From: Sphingobium herbicidovorans
GTDB lineage: Bacteria; Pseudomonadota; Alphaproteobacteria; Sphingomonadales; Sphingomonadaceae
Assembly: GCF_002080435.1 (NCBI RefSeq)
Contig: NZ_CP020538.1
Coordinates: 2,103,501-2,167,500, forward strand
Direction of reading: 5' to 3'
Length of the DNA stretch: 64,000 bases
Of this stretch, positions 16,556-25,858 are shown in pieces (the first letter of the stretch is position 1; the number at the start of each line of letters is the position of its first letter). Under the pieces are notes generated by a model, which saw only the letters and a program-made list of their open reading frames with translations, did no database searches and was not told the DNA's origin. A program made the position numbers and the translations under genes.

Positions 16556-17410
16556 ATGGCCGTGACTCCAAAGCCAGCTCGTCGCAAGCCGGGGATCAAG
16601 AAGTCCTCGTCAACACTTTCGGCAGCTGAAGCGCTCAAGGCTGCGGAAGCGGCAGTTGGGACCAGTCCCAAAGTCGCCCCGCCTGCAAAATCGGCAGTCG
16701 TCAAAAAGCCCGCTGCGCCCAAGCCCTCGCCTGCCGCCAAAGTGAATCCGGCGGCAATCGCTGCTGCGACCACCGCCGTCGATGCGGCGCCCGAACCGGC
16801 CACTCCGCCAGCGGTCGAACCTGTGCCCTCGGCACCGGCGCCGCTGGTTGAAGAGGCAAAGGTCGAACCCATGGAAGTCAAGAGCCTGTCATCCAAGGCC
16901 GGGCCGAAAGAGCCCGAATCGCTGCCCGCCACAGAAGGAACCAAGATGATGAACGACGTAATCGAAACCGGAAAGAAGTTCGCTGAAGAGACCAAGGTCA
17001 AGCTGGAAACGGCTTATGCCGATTTCAACGAAAAGGCGAAGGCCAGCGTTGAAAAGTCGACCAAGGCGATTGAAGAGTTGAGCGACATCGCCAAGGGCAA
17101 TGTCGAGGCGCTGGTCGAATCCGGCAAGATCGCCGCGAAGGGCATCGAGACCCTGGGCCAGGACGCTGTCGATTACAGCCGCAAGAGCTTTGAAAAGGCG
17201 ACGGCGTCTTTCAAGAGCTTCTCCACGGTTAAGACGCCCACCGAGTTCTTCCAGCTTCAGAGCCAGCTTTTCTCCAGCAGCTTCGACGAGCTGACCAAGG
17301 AAGCGGCCAAGAGCAGCGAAGCGCTGATCAAGCTGGCGGGTGACGTAGCCCAGCCGCTCACCGCTCGCGTGACCGTGGTGACCGACAAGGTGAAGTCGAT
17401 CGCCGCCTGA
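16556..17410 (+). CDS. phaP: Phasin family protein
   Basis: 284-residue granule-coating protein. ATG 16556 is chosen because GGAGG stands 8 bp before it. Residues 1 to about 115 are low-complexity, rich in Ala, Pro and Lys, with KPARRKPGIKK near the start. From about residue 125 comes the helical phasin domain, with amphipathic coiled-coil-like segments (METAYADFNEKAKASVEK-like heptads, then AAKGIETLGQDAVDYSRKSFE) as in Phasin_2 proteins. It binds PHA granule surfaces and controls their size. The Lys/Ala/Pro extension is longer than in short phasins and may bind DNA or PhaC, which is inference. It carries its own regulated promoter. Confidence 0.87.
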   Translation: MAVTPKPARRKPGIKKSSSTLSAAEALKAAEAAVGTSPKVAPPAKSAVVKKPAAPKPSPAAKVNPAAIAAATTAVDAAPEPATPPAVEPVPSAPAPLVEEAKVEPMEVKSLSSKAGPKEPESLPATEGTKMMNDVIETGKKFAEETKVKLETAYADFNEKAKASVEKSTKAIEELSDIAKGNVEALVESGKIAAKGIETLGQDAVDYSRKSFEKATASFKSFSTVKTPTEFFQLQSQLFSSSFDELTKEAAKSSEALIKLAGDVAQPLTARVTVVTDKVKSIAA

Positions 17411-17437
17411 TCTGCGGCGCTCTTTCGACGGACAAAT

Positions 17438-17470
17438 GTGGCGGCTCCTGCCTTTGGCGGGCGCCGCCAC
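17438..17470 (+). terminator. Hairpin after phasin gene
   Basis: Stem GTGGCGGC (17438-17445) / GCCGCCAC (17463-17470), 28 bp after the stop. No strong T-run follows, so termination may be partial. Confidence 0.4.
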
Positions 17471-17587
17471 TGTTGGTTACAGCACAAGGTGCGATGACTT
17501 GTGCCCTGCGCCCTTGCCTTGCCAGGTGGAATCGCCATATTCTCACCCGACATGAGCAGCATCAGCACAGCGGCATATCCCATCGCC

Positions 17588-17926
17588 ATGGCGGGCAGGG
17601 ATCAGGACGACCAGGGGGATGGCCCCGGCGGCCCCAATGTGGGCATCGCCACGCGGACCCGATCACGCACGAAAAAGCCTTCGCTCTACAAGGTGTTGAT
17701 GCTGAACGACGACTACACGCCGATGGAGTTCGTCGTACATGTGCTGCAGCAATTCTTCCGCATGGACATGGAAGAAGCGACCCGCGTGATGCTGCACGTC
17801 CATCAACGCGGGGTCGGCGTGTGCGGCATCTTCAGCTATGAGGTGGCGGAAACGAAGGTCAATCAGGTGATGGACTTTGCCCGGCAGAATCAGCACCCCC
17901 TTCAATGCACGCTGGAAAAGGCGTAA
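17588..17926 (+). CDS. clpS: ClpS adaptor of the ClpAP protease
   Basis: 112 residues from the ATG at 17588; the frame stays open upstream (ATG 17552, GTG 17501), but family members usually start with a short acidic tail like [10 protein letters not shown]. The ClpS core is unmistakable: [19 protein letters not shown], where the Asn-Asp pair and Met form the N-degron pocket, and [14 protein letters not shown]. It delivers proteins with bulky N-terminal residues to ClpA. No clpA gene lies next to it here. The start has no clear Shine-Dalgarno sequence, so the N-terminus is uncertain. Confidence 0.9.
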   Translation: MAGRDQDDQGDGPGGPNVGIATRTRSRTKKPSLYKVLMLNDDYTPMEFVVHVLQQFFRMDMEEATRVMLHVHQRGVGVCGIFSYEVAETKVNQVMDFARQNQHPLQCTLEKA

Positions 17927-18007
17927 CCGAATAGAGGTGGCGCGCCGGTCCAGGGCGTCCGTTACGGTTATCTAATTTTAACGATAATTGGCTAGCTCAG
18001 CAATGTG

Positions 18008-19789
18008 ATGTCTGAGCCGCTACGTTCTCCTTCTTCCCCGCTGACGCCGATGATTGCCGGCGTGATCTATTTTTGCATGGCGTCGATCGCCTTGCTCAGC
18101 TCGCGGTTTGAAGGTGGATTGGCGTTCATATGGGCCGCCAACGCGCTGCTGATGGCGGAACTGCAAACATCCAAAACCAGCTATTGGCCGCGCGTCATCC
18201 TGGCATGCGGCGTAGCCAGCATGATTTCGACGGCCCTGTTTGGCATGGGACCGCTGGCCGCTTTGCCGATGGCCCTCATCAACATCGCCGAGTCCCTGAT
18301 CGTAGCGACTTTATGCCGTCGCTTCATTCCCGTGCATCTGGCGGATGGATCCAAACGATCATTGCTGGTCTTCATAGCCGCGCTTTGCGTGCCCGCGAAT
18401 ATCATCGCGGGCCTGGGCGCTGCACTCGTCGCCGCTACGCTGACTCGGGTGGATTTCGGGGCATCCTGGCTTCAATGGTATAGCGGCCATGTGCTGGGTG
18501 GTCTCACCTGCACGCCAATCCTCGCCATGTTGCTGCAGGGGCAGGTAAGCCGCTGGGTAAAGGAAACGCCGAAGAAGAAGAAGTTGGAGGCGCTGGGGCT
18601 GCTCGCCATTTTCGCGCTCGTGACGGCACATGTCTTTTTTCTGGCGCGCTATCCGATGCTCTTCCTGCTGCTGTTGCCTCTGGTTGCGATCTCCTTCCGC
18701 GTCGGCTCGCTTGGGGCGGCTGCATCCGTGATGGTGCTTGCGGTTATCGGTGGCGCGGCGACGGTGGCCGGCTATGGCCCGCTGAATATGGTGTCCGGCA
18801 GCATCGGGGAACGCACCCAATTGTTCCAGGTGTTTCTGGCATTCAGCTTTCTGCTTTCCATGCCGCTAGCGGCGGAACTCAATGGGCGGCGTCGGCTGTT
18901 CCAGATGCTTCAGGCGAGCGAGGCGCGATATCGCGCGATCGCCGAACATAGCGGCGACGTAGTGCTGAACGTCAGTGTGGACGGGATTATCGAATATGCC
19001 TCGCCTTCCGCTGCCGAGCAGATTGGCTGTGCTCCCGGCTCGCTCATCGGTCGGCCGGCAGAGATCCTGGTCGATCCTGAGGACCGCGCCGAAGTGATCC
19101 GCGCGCACCGCCGCGCGCTAGCGCAGCCGGGTGATGTGCAGACCGTTGAGTTCCGTCCGTCGATTACCGCAGATGGTCTTGATTGGTGTGAAATGGTCAC
19201 GCGCGCCATGCTTGATGAACAGGGCTTGCCTATCGGCGTCGTCAGCACCGTCCGTGACATGTCGCGGCACAAGGCCCGCCAGCGCGCTCTGCAACGGGTC
19301 GCGGCGGTCGATACGCTGACCGGCGCCGATAGCCGCTGGGCGTTCCTGGAAAAGCTGGAACAGGAAATTCAGCGGGTTGCGCGGGGCGCTCAAGCCTGCC
19401 TGCTGCTTATCGATATCGACCATTTCAAGTCCGTCAACGACCGCTTCGGTCATGGCGTCGGGGACAAGGTGCTGTCCGGCTTCGTCGAGCGCCTGCGCCC
19501 CGGATTGCGCGGAGGCGACAGCATCGGTCGCCTGGGAGGGGAGGAGTTTGCGATTCTCCTGACCGGAACCGATATTCAACGTGCAAGCATGGTGTGCGAG
19601 CGGTTGCGCAAGATGGTATCCGCCCAACGCATCAGCGCCCAAGCGTCAGACACAATCACCGTCACGTTCAGTGCCGGCCTGGTCGAACTTGACGGGAAAA
19701 GCGGCCGGGCCGAACTATTGGAAGCCGCCGACAAGGCGCTGTACCGTGCCAAGCATAGCGGCCGGAACTGTCTGCGTCTGGCGGCGTAG
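18008..19789 (+). CDS. MASE1-PAS-GGDEF diguanylate cyclase
   Basis: 593 residues. The N-terminal 290 or so are hydrophobic, with about eight membrane helices typical of MASE1. A PAS domain follows (about residues 305-420), then a GGDEF domain with active-site signature GGEEF near 512. An RxxD inhibitory site (RGGD) stands exactly five residues before it, so product feedback is likely. It should make cyclic di-GMP from GTP at the inner membrane. PilZ proteins at 31426 and 63320 are possible receivers of that signal. ATG 18008 directly follows an in-frame GTG (18005). Confidence 0.9.
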   Translation: MSEPLRSPSSPLTPMIAGVIYFCMASIALLSSRFEGGLAFIWAANALLMAELQTSKTSYWPRVILACGVASMISTALFGMGPLAALPMALINIAESLIVATLCRRFIPVHLADGSKRSLLVFIAALCVPANIIAGLGAALVAATLTRVDFGASWLQWYSGHVLGGLTCTPILAMLLQGQVSRWVKETPKKKKLEALGLLAIFALVTAHVFFLARYPMLFLLLLPLVAISFRVGSLGAAASVMVLAVIGGAATVAGYGPLNMVSGSIGERTQLFQVFLAFSFLLSMPLAAELNGRRRLFQMLQASEARYRAIAEHSGDVVLNVSVDGIIEYASPSAAEQIGCAPGSLIGRPAEILVDPEDRAEVIRAHRRALAQPGDVQTVEFRPSITADGLDWCEMVTRAMLDEQGLPIGVVSTVRDMSRHKARQRALQRVAAVDTLTGADSRWAFLEKLEQEIQRVARGAQACLLLIDIDHFKSVNDRFGHGVGDKVLSGFVERLRPGLRGGDSIGRLGGEEFAILLTGTDIQRASMVCERLRKMVSAQRISAQASDTITVTFSAGLVELDGKSGRAELLEAADKALYRAKHSGRNCLRLAA

Positions 19790-19833
19790 CTTTGGCCGGG
19801 TCCAAATAAATGGATCGCGTTACACCATCATAG

Positions 19834-19853
19834 AATATGTCATATGATATGTT
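19834..19853. promoter_or_regulatory. AT-rich near-palindrome upstream of MerC-like gene
   Basis: AATATGTCATATGATATGTT reads the same on both strands at 16 of 20 positions and is followed by GTAAC. It stands about 37 bp before the MerC-like start. Its shape resembles Fur/Zur-family operators; the regulator is not identified. Confidence 0.3.
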
Positions 19854-19889
19854 GTAACTTAAAGCTTGCTGACTTATGTAGCGGCCATC

Positions 19890-20267
19890 ATGCCAATCAG
19901 CATCCACTCCAGCCTTTCGAACGGCCGCATCGATCGCCTTGCAATCGCGCTGTCTGGCGTGTGCGCGGCGCATTGTGTCGGGACCGCTATTGTGCTGGGC
20001 GTGCTTGCATCAGCCGGCGGCATTTTCGAGAACCCTCTCTTTCATGAGGTCGGGCTGGTGCTGGCTATCCTGCTGGGGGCGGTGGCGTTGGGCCACGGCG
20101 CCATCAGGCATCGCTTCATGATGCCCGCCGCGATCGGGTCGCTGGGTCTTGGGATCATGGCAGGTGCGATGACATTGGACCATGGATGGATCGAAAGCGC
20201 CTATACCCTGCTGGGCGTCGCGACGTTGGCGTTGGGCCACGACCTCAATCACCGCGCCGGGCGCTAG
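19890..20267 (+). CDS. MerC-domain membrane protein
   Basis: 125-residue protein with four predicted membrane helices. The first contains the Cys pair of MerC (SGVCAAHCVGTAIVL), the site that binds Hg(II) in mercury resistance transporters. No mer genes are near, and chromosomal MerC-domain proteins of this kind in alphaproteobacteria are usually thought to handle other metals; that is inference. ATG 19890 is preferred because the frame before it is not membrane-like; TTG 19866 is possible. It is followed by a strong bidirectional terminator shared with glpX. Confidence 0.8.
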   Translation: MPISIHSSLSNGRIDRLAIALSGVCAAHCVGTAIVLGVLASAGGIFENPLFHEVGLVLAILLGAVALGHGAIRHRFMMPAAIGSLGLGIMAGAMTLDHGWIESAYTLLGVATLALGHDLNHRAGR

Positions 20268-20290
20268 GCACGGGACCATCGGAAGAATAA

Positions 20291-20317
20291 AAAGGGGGCC
20301 GTTAAGCCCCCTTTTCT
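20291..20317. terminator. Bidirectional intrinsic terminator (merC-like / glpX)
   Basis: Perfect 9-bp stem AAAGGGGGC (20291-20299) / GCCCCCTTT (20306-20314) with a 6-nt loop and A/T runs on both sides. It lies between convergent genes. Confidence 0.85.
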
Positions 20318-20339
20318 GTTCTGATCCAATGCTCGCTGG

Positions 20340-21320
20340 TCAGGCGTTCTTGCGGCTATGATGTTCGCCCTTCACCCAACGCACGGTGCCCGTGCTGGCG
20401 CGCATGACGACGCTGTCGGTGGTGAGCTTGCCGCCGGGCAACCGCTTGACGCCGCCCAGCAATGACCCGTCGGTGACGCCGGTCGCCGCGAAAATGCAGT
20501 CGCCCTTGGCCAGTTCCTTCAGGTCATAGACCTTGTCGAGATCCGTAATGCCCCATTTGAAGGCGCGGGCGCGTTCGTCATCGTTGCGGAACAGGAGCTT
20601 GCCCTTGAACTGTCCGCCCACGCAGCGCAGCGCGGCGCAGGCCAGAACGCCCTCTGGCGCGCCACCTGAACCCATATACATGTCGATATTGGTTTCGGGG
20701 TCGGTGGTGGCAATCACGCCAGCGACATCGCCATCGGGGATCAGCATGATGCCGCATCCGATAGCGCGCAGTTCGGCGATCAGCTTTTCATGGCGCGGAC
20801 GGTCCAGGACGCAGACGATGATTTCATTGGGATCAACGCCCTTGGCCTTGGCCACCGCTTCGACATTTTCCCGCACGGGCCTGTTGAGATCAATGACGCC
20901 GTCCGGATAGCCGGGGCCGACCGCCAGCTTTTCCATATAGACGTCCGGTGCGTTGAGCAGGCCGCCTTCTTCGGAAATTGCGAGGACGGCTAGGGCATTG
21001 GGTCCGGCCTTGGCCGTGATCGTCGTCCCTTCCAGCGGATCGAGGGCGATGTCGATCTTTGGCCCGGTGCCGATCGCGTTGCCTACCTTTTCCCCGATGT
21101 AGAGCATTGGCGCTTCGTCGCGCTCGCCCTCGCCAATGACGACGGTGCCGTCCATGTAAAGATCATTGAAGGCGAGGCGCATCGCTTCGACCGCGGCGGC
21201 GTCGGCCGCCTTTTCATCCCCGCGCCCGATCAGCTGGGAAGCAGCGATGGCGGCCGCTTCAGTTACGCGCACCATCTCAAGCACCAAGACACGATCGAGA
21301 ATCGAGCTAGCCTGCACCAT
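20340..21320 (-). CDS. glpX: Class II fructose-1,6-bisphosphatase
   Basis: 326 residues from the ATG at 21320 (AGAGGGA precedes it). GlpX-type enzyme of the lithium-sensitive phosphatase superfamily: metal ligands in GEGERDEAPM and DPLEGTTI, plus GSGGAPEGV in the middle. It hydrolyses fructose 1,6-bisphosphate in gluconeogenesis; in many alphaproteobacteria the same protein also acts on sedoheptulose bisphosphate. Neighbouring hom on the same strand is a common sphingomonad order. Confidence 0.93.
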   Translation of the reverse strand: MVQASSILDRVLVLEMVRVTEAAAIAASQLIGRGDEKAADAAAVEAMRLAFNDLYMDGTVVIGEGERDEAPMLYIGEKVGNAIGTGPKIDIALDPLEGTTITAKAGPNALAVLAISEEGGLLNAPDVYMEKLAVGPGYPDGVIDLNRPVRENVEAVAKAKGVDPNEIIVCVLDRPRHEKLIAELRAIGCGIMLIPDGDVAGVIATTDPETNIDMYMGSGGAPEGVLACAALRCVGGQFKGKLLFRNDDERARAFKWGITDLDKVYDLKELAKGDCIFAATGVTDGSLLGGVKRLPGGKLTTDSVVMRASTGTVRWVKGEHHSRKNA

Positions 21321-21475
21321 GATAATCCCTCTGCTGTCTCTTTGTTGACAGGGCGATAGGAGGTCATCCGAGCCTTGTCGAGCCATCCCGCGGACATCCA
21401 ACCGCTTTTCGCGGCGCGGATGCAACGGAAGGTCGCCTGTGGCGTTGGACCGGCTGATAACGCAAAAGGGTCGTG

Positions 21476-21786
21476 ATGATGATCGCCGCGCTGCTAGCCG
21501 CCAGCCTTGCCCCGTCCGCCACCCTGCCAGACAAAATCCTCCCCCTTCGATCGCTCCCTGTCACGCTGTCCCGGCGCTCTGCATCTCCAGTCGTCATGAC
21601 GACGACCGATTGATGGTCGATGGTGGCGGTCGGGGTGTAGACAACAAGATGAGCGCCTACCGCTTCGACGCGCGGCCTTGCCGGGTGATTGGCAATATTG
21701 GTTGCCCCAAGCGCGCGAGACTTCGGCTGTTTCGTTTGGGCGAGCCGTTGCGCGAGACGCTCCTGAAAAGCCTCATGCCCCGCTGA
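21476..21786 (+). pseudogene. Possible frameshifted small secreted protein between glpX and hom
   Basis: The 482-bp gap between glpX and hom (21321-21803) holds no clean gene. On the plus strand an ORF starts ATG-ATG at 21476 with a signal-peptide-like start (MMIAALLAASLAPSA) and stops after 45 codons at 21613. A different frame is open through the same stretch and continues to 21786 with conserved-looking Cys/Arg-rich sequence (PCRVIGNIGCPKR). Joining the two would give a small exported protein of about 100 residues, so this may be a broken gene. It may also be chance in GC-rich DNA. Confidence 0.25.
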
Positions 21787-21803
21787 CCGGGCTGAATCGC
21801 GTC

Positions 21804-23108
21804 CTAGTCGAGGATATGCATGACCATCGGCGTCTGAAGCAGGCTTTCCGATCCGGCGAGCCGTTCCAGCGTGTTGAGGACGCATCGTTCTTCGCCTGCA
21901 TGCGTCACGATCGCCATCAGCACGCCGCCGTCCACGCTGGCGCCGCGTTGAATCATGCTTTCAATCGATACTCCGGCATCGCGTGTGGCGGCGGCGATTT
22001 CGGCCAGCACACCGGGCCTGTCCTGCACCTTGAAGCGGAGATAGGCGCGGCCGACGCGCGCTCCCGCATCCGCTGGCGGTTGTTGTGAAAGCGCCGAGAC
22101 CGGCATGGCGAATGCGTCGCCATATTCATCGCGCGCAACGTCGATGAGGTCGGCGACGACCGCCGATGCAGTCGGCCCGTCTCCCGCGCCACGGCCCTGG
22201 AAGAAAAGCCGGCCGACGAAATTGCCCTCGGCAACCACGGCATTCAGCGATCCATCGACATGGGCCAGCGGATGATCGAGCGGGACCAGCATCGGATGGA
22301 CGCGCTGGAACAATCCACCCGGCCCATTTTCCGCCATGCCGACAAGGCGGATGCGATAACCTAGCGCCGCCGCTTCGGCGATGTCGGCAGCGATGACATC
22401 GCGAATGCCGGTTACCGCGACACCGTCAAAATCGAGTTCCGTACCGAACGCAAGGCTGGCAAGGATGGTCAGCTTGTGCGCGGCGTCCACGCCGTCGATG
22501 TCGAAACTCGGGTCCGCTTCGGCATAGCCCAGCTCCTGCGCTTCCTTCAGCACCTCGTCAAAGCCGCGCCCTTCCTTCTCCATCGTCGTCAGGATGTAAT
22601 TGCAGGTGCCGTTGAGGATGCCATAGACGCGGCTGATCTCATTGGCCGCAGCGCCTTCGCGCATGCCCTTGATGACTGGGATGCCGCCAGCGACCGCGGC
22701 TTCATATTTCAGGGCGATGCCCGCCTTTTCCGCCAGGGCTGCGAGATCCAGGCCATGATGGGCCAGCATCGCCTTGTTCGCCGTGACAAAGGGTTTGCCG
22801 GCAGACAGGCATTGACGAGCGAGCGTAAGGGCCGGGCCATCAGCGCCGCCGATCAGTTCGACGACTACATCGATATCGTCCCGGCCGGGCAAGGTGGTCA
22901 TGTCATCCACCCATTCATAGGGGGAAAGATCGACGCCGCGGTCCTTGTTCCTGTCGCGGGCGGATATGGCGACGATCTGAATGGGGCAGCCAGCCCTGCG
23001 GGCGATGAGGTCGCCGTTGGTTTCCAGCAGCCGGATCACGCCGCCGCCCACTGTGCCCAGGCCGACAAGCGCGACGCGCAGCGGGGCATGGCGGTGCAGA
23101 TTGGTCAT
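21804..23108 (-). CDS. hom: Homoserine dehydrogenase
   Basis: 434 residues from the ATG at 23108. Rossmann NAD(P)-binding motif VGLGTVGGG near residue 13, the catalytic homoserine dehydrogenase domain (YEAAVAGGIPVI; GILNGTCNYIL; DPSFDIDGVDAAHKL, with the catalytic Lys and Asp), and a C-terminal ACT domain from about 350 (RFKVQDRPGVLAEIA), which usually senses threonine. It converts aspartate semialdehyde to homoserine in the Thr/Met pathway. It is upstream of glpX on the same strand but separated by a 482-bp gap. Confidence 0.95.
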   Translation of the reverse strand: MTNLHRHAPLRVALVGLGTVGGGVIRLLETNGDLIARRAGCPIQIVAISARDRNKDRGVDLSPYEWVDDMTTLPGRDDIDVVVELIGGADGPALTLARQCLSAGKPFVTANKAMLAHHGLDLAALAEKAGIALKYEAAVAGGIPVIKGMREGAAANEISRVYGILNGTCNYILTTMEKEGRGFDEVLKEAQELGYAEADPSFDIDGVDAAHKLTILASLAFGTELDFDGVAVTGIRDVIAADIAEAAALGYRIRLVGMAENGPGGLFQRVHPMLVPLDHPLAHVDGSLNAVVAEGNFVGRLFFQGRGAGDGPTASAVVADLIDVARDEYGDAFAMPVSALSQQPPADAGARVGRAYLRFKVQDRPGVLAEIAAATRDAGVSIESMIQRGASVDGGVLMAIVTHAGEERCVLNTLERLAGSESLLQTPMVMHILD

Positions 23109-23206
23109 GATCTTCGCAGTCCTAACGGGTGGCATAAAGGCGCGCTGATAGCCGCCAACGCGCCGCTGTCCAAGCAAAAGGACGATGCGGCGGCGTCAGC
23201 AGCCGG

Positions 23207-24064
23207 TCACGATCCGAATCGGGTCCGACCGCAATTGCCGAGCGATTGGATGACCAAGGCGTAATCCGCTCGCGCCGCTTCCGCATCGGTCGGCGACAGC
23301 GCGCGGGACGAGTATGCCGGCAGAGTGGGCGGCAGGCCGCACGCGAGGCGATACCATAGCAGCGTGCCCGGTTCTGGAGGACGCGCGGCTTCATCGACGA
23401 TCTCGCCCAGCGCGACCGCCCATTTGGGTTCCTGCCCCGGACGGCGCAGAATGGAGAGCGATACCGGCTCGCCGCTGGCGGTGCGCAGGAAGATTTGCGT
23501 TTCGCTTTCGTCCGCTACCGTACCGGCGACGTGAAAGGCGTCGCCCAACTGGACGATGCGGGGGGGAGCGCGTTCCGCCATCAGGTCGGAAAGAATGGCT
23601 TTTACCTGTTCGACCGTGGCGGGCGCCGCCGGAATCTGGGCGTCCCGCGCTACAAGTTGAATGTCTCCGGGACGATCCGCCCGCCGCGCGAAGAGTATCA
23701 CATGGGTCTTCTTCAGCTTGGGCAATTTCCCCCGCGCGTCGAGCGGCGCGTCATAGAGGTATCGAACAACCGGGCTGATTCCGCCTTCGCCGCGAATCAA
23801 ATTGATGACTTCAGCCTCGACATAGACCCTTTTATGCCCCTGGGGCGCGCTCTGACCCTCCTCGGCAGGTATTGCAATAATGCTTCGGATGCGTGTGAGG
23901 GCGACGATGGGAGCGGCGTCTGAAAGGTCGGCGAGATCCGCATAGGAGAGCATGGAAGTTCCCGCCAACGCGTTCGTCTGAGCAGCCAAAAGCTGCGGAT
24001 ATGCGGCGAAAATGAGGCATGCAGCAGCCGCACTTTGGAATGTCATGGAGGATTTGCTTTTCAT
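23207..24064 (-). CDS. Conserved exported protein of unknown function
   Basis: 285 residues from the ATG at 24064, which has AGGAC as ribosome binding site; the frame extends further upstream without a plausible start. A signal peptide ends near ...LLAAQT. The mature part shows mixed alpha/beta sequence with VYVEAEVINLIRG, YLYDAPLDARGKLP and KKTHVILFARR, as in a periplasmic domain, and a C-terminal Cys pair (LACGLPP; LGNCGRTR). I do not recognise a named family. It sits upstream of hom on the same strand, 98 bp away. The IS1380 element begins 139 bp before its start, so its promoter region may be affected. Confidence 0.7.
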   Translation of the reverse strand: MKSKSSMTFQSAAAACLIFAAYPQLLAAQTNALAGTSMLSYADLADLSDAAPIVALTRIRSIIAIPAEEGQSAPQGHKRVYVEAEVINLIRGEGGISPVVRYLYDAPLDARGKLPKLKKTHVILFARRADRPGDIQLVARDAQIPAAPATVEQVKAILSDLMAERAPPRIVQLGDAFHVAGTVADESETQIFLRTASGEPVSLSILRRPGQEPKWAVALGEIVDEAARPPEPGTLLWYRLACGLPPTLPAYSSRALSPTDAEAARADYALVIQSLGNCGRTRFGS

Positions 24065-24087
24065 GTTCGTCCTGTGGAGAGTCGGTC

Positions 24088-24103
24088 GTGACAATGATGT
24101 CAC
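24088..24103. promoter_or_regulatory. Palindrome in promoter region of exported protein gene
   Basis: GTGACA-ATGA-TGTCAC, a perfect 6-bp inverted repeat 23 bp upstream of the minus-strand start codon at 24064. It could be an operator; spacing does not match the usual CRP or FNR site. Confidence 0.25.
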
Positions 24104-24203
24104 AGGCAAATGATTCTGTTTTGGAATGTTACTCGAAAATGATTGAAACGATAAAGCGTTTGCGTGCCACGATGCGCCGCGATAGGAGTTTGCGCGGTAG
24201 CAA

Positions 24204-24219
24204 CCCACATTTCCCAAGT
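24204..24219 (+). repeat. Left inverted repeat of IS1380-family element
   Basis: CCCACATTTCCCAAGT. Matches the right end (read on the minus strand as CCTGCATTCCCCAAGT) at 13 of 16 positions. Confidence 0.75.
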
Positions 24220-24297
24220 AAGGCGCTGATTTCGCTGTCCTGACCATTATATTTCCTATATAAAACATGGTGTTGAAGGCTGCGAGGGGCGCGTTTC

Positions 24298-25653
24298 ATG
24301 GATCACCCAGAGGGTGCGGGCTTGCAACGGGCAGATCGGGTGGATTTCGACCCTCGCGTGCGGCTGGAATTTCGCGGCACGCAGCTCAGTTCCGACGGCG
24401 GCCTTCTGGTGATGCGCGAGCTTGATGACGCGCTCGGGTTGTCCGATTTGGCGTCAGCGGCGCTGCGCGATACTCGCTCTGGCAAGAACACGGTCCATCG
24501 GCTCGACGGCCTGTTCCGGCAATCAGTCTTTGGGCGGCTGGCCGGATACGAGGATGTCAACGACGCCAACCGTCTCGCCTGCGATCCGGTCATGCGCCAA
24601 GTTGTCGGCGGCAGAGCGGTCGATGCACAAGCGGCCTCGGCATCGCAGATGGGACGGTTCGAGACCGAGACGCTGGCTCTGGCCGGGAACCGTGCCGCGC
24701 TGGCCGACCTGAACGGGCAATGGATCGACCGGTTCCATGACCGTAACGGGCTGAAGTACATCGTTCTGGACATGGACAGCTCGGTCAGCCCGACCCATGG
24801 CGACCAGGAAGGGTCCGCCTGGAATGGCCATTTCGACTGTAGCTGCTATCACCCCAACTTTCTGTTCAACCAGTTCGGGATGCTGGAACGCTGCGCCCTG
24901 CGCCATGGCAACGTCCACAGCGCCGATGGCTGGCGTGATGTTCTCGACCCCGTCATTGCGCGCTACGCGGAGCGCGACCTTGGTGGCAGGTTCTTCCGGG
25001 CCGATGCTGCCTACGCGATCCCGGCGATCTATGAGCGATTGGAAGAAGCGCGGTTCTTCTACGCCATCCGGCTGCCCGCAAACGCGGTCCTCAAGGACAA
25101 GATCGCGCATCGGCTAACGCGCCCTGTCGGGCGGCCGTCACTGACCAAGGTCAAGCGGTTCTTCGAGGAATTCGAGTATCAGGCGGCGTCCTGGGACAAG
25201 GAACGCCGGGTGATCGCCAAGATCGAATGGCATCCGGGCGAACTGTTCCCGCGTGTCGGCTTCATCGTCACCAACCTGCCGATGGAGCCGGACTGGGTGG
25301 TGCGGTTCTACAACCAGCGCGGCACCGCCGAGCAGCACATCAAAGAGGGCAAATACGCCTTTCGCTGGACGCGGCTGTCGTGCCGGAAGTTCCGCGACAA
25401 TGAGGTGCGGCTGCAACTGCACGCCCTGGCGTACAACCTGGCCACCTTCTTGCGCTGCATCGAGCTGCCCGAGGCCATGGCCGACTGGTCGTTGACCAGC
25501 CTGCAACTGAAGCTGATCAAGATCGGGGCACGTGTGGTCCGTCACGCCCGCACCATCACCTTCCAGCTGGCCGAGGTCGCTGTCACCGGCACGATGGTAC
25601 GCGCCATCCTCGCCGCTATCCGCCGATTGCGAGCGCCACCGCTATGCGCATGA
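24298..25653 (+). CDS. IS1380-family transposase
   Basis: 451-residue DDE transposase, full length for the family and without internal stops. First Asp of the triad in IVLDMDSSVSPTHGDQEG, second in RFFRADAAYA, and the Glu in YNQRGTAEQHIKEGKY. The element looks intact and may still be able to transpose. Codon usage is strongly GC, similar to the host chromosome. Confidence 0.93.
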   Translation: MDHPEGAGLQRADRVDFDPRVRLEFRGTQLSSDGGLLVMRELDDALGLSDLASAALRDTRSGKNTVHRLDGLFRQSVFGRLAGYEDVNDANRLACDPVMRQVVGGRAVDAQAASASQMGRFETETLALAGNRAALADLNGQWIDRFHDRNGLKYIVLDMDSSVSPTHGDQEGSAWNGHFDCSCYHPNFLFNQFGMLERCALRHGNVHSADGWRDVLDPVIARYAERDLGGRFFRADAAYAIPAIYERLEEARFFYAIRLPANAVLKDKIAHRLTRPVGRPSLTKVKRFFEEFEYQAASWDKERRVIAKIEWHPGELFPRVGFIVTNLPMEPDWVVRFYNQRGTAEQHIKEGKYAFRWTRLSCRKFRDNEVRLQLHALAYNLATFLRCIELPEAMADWSLTSLQLKLIKIGARVVRHARTITFQLAEVAVTGTMVRAILAAIRRLRAPPLCA

Positions 25654-25858
25654 TCGCGATCCACGCTCAAACTGAACGAAAGCGGCTGGACAGATCTGTC
25701 CGCTGCGCTGAAAAACGCCGCCCCTGGGCAAGGAAACAGCGGCTTCGCGGTCTGATCCGTCCAGATCCAGCAGTCTGCGCGACCGCAGGTGCCGCTTGCG
25801 GCAGAAAATCCTTGTCTAGCGCTCGGATACAGGCGATCTTCACCTCAAACGACACGCC

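Noticed and set aside
24088..24103. CRP-type site
   Set aside because: Half-sites GTGACA/TGTCAC have the wrong spacing for TGTGA-N6-TCACA; kept only as an unassigned palindrome.
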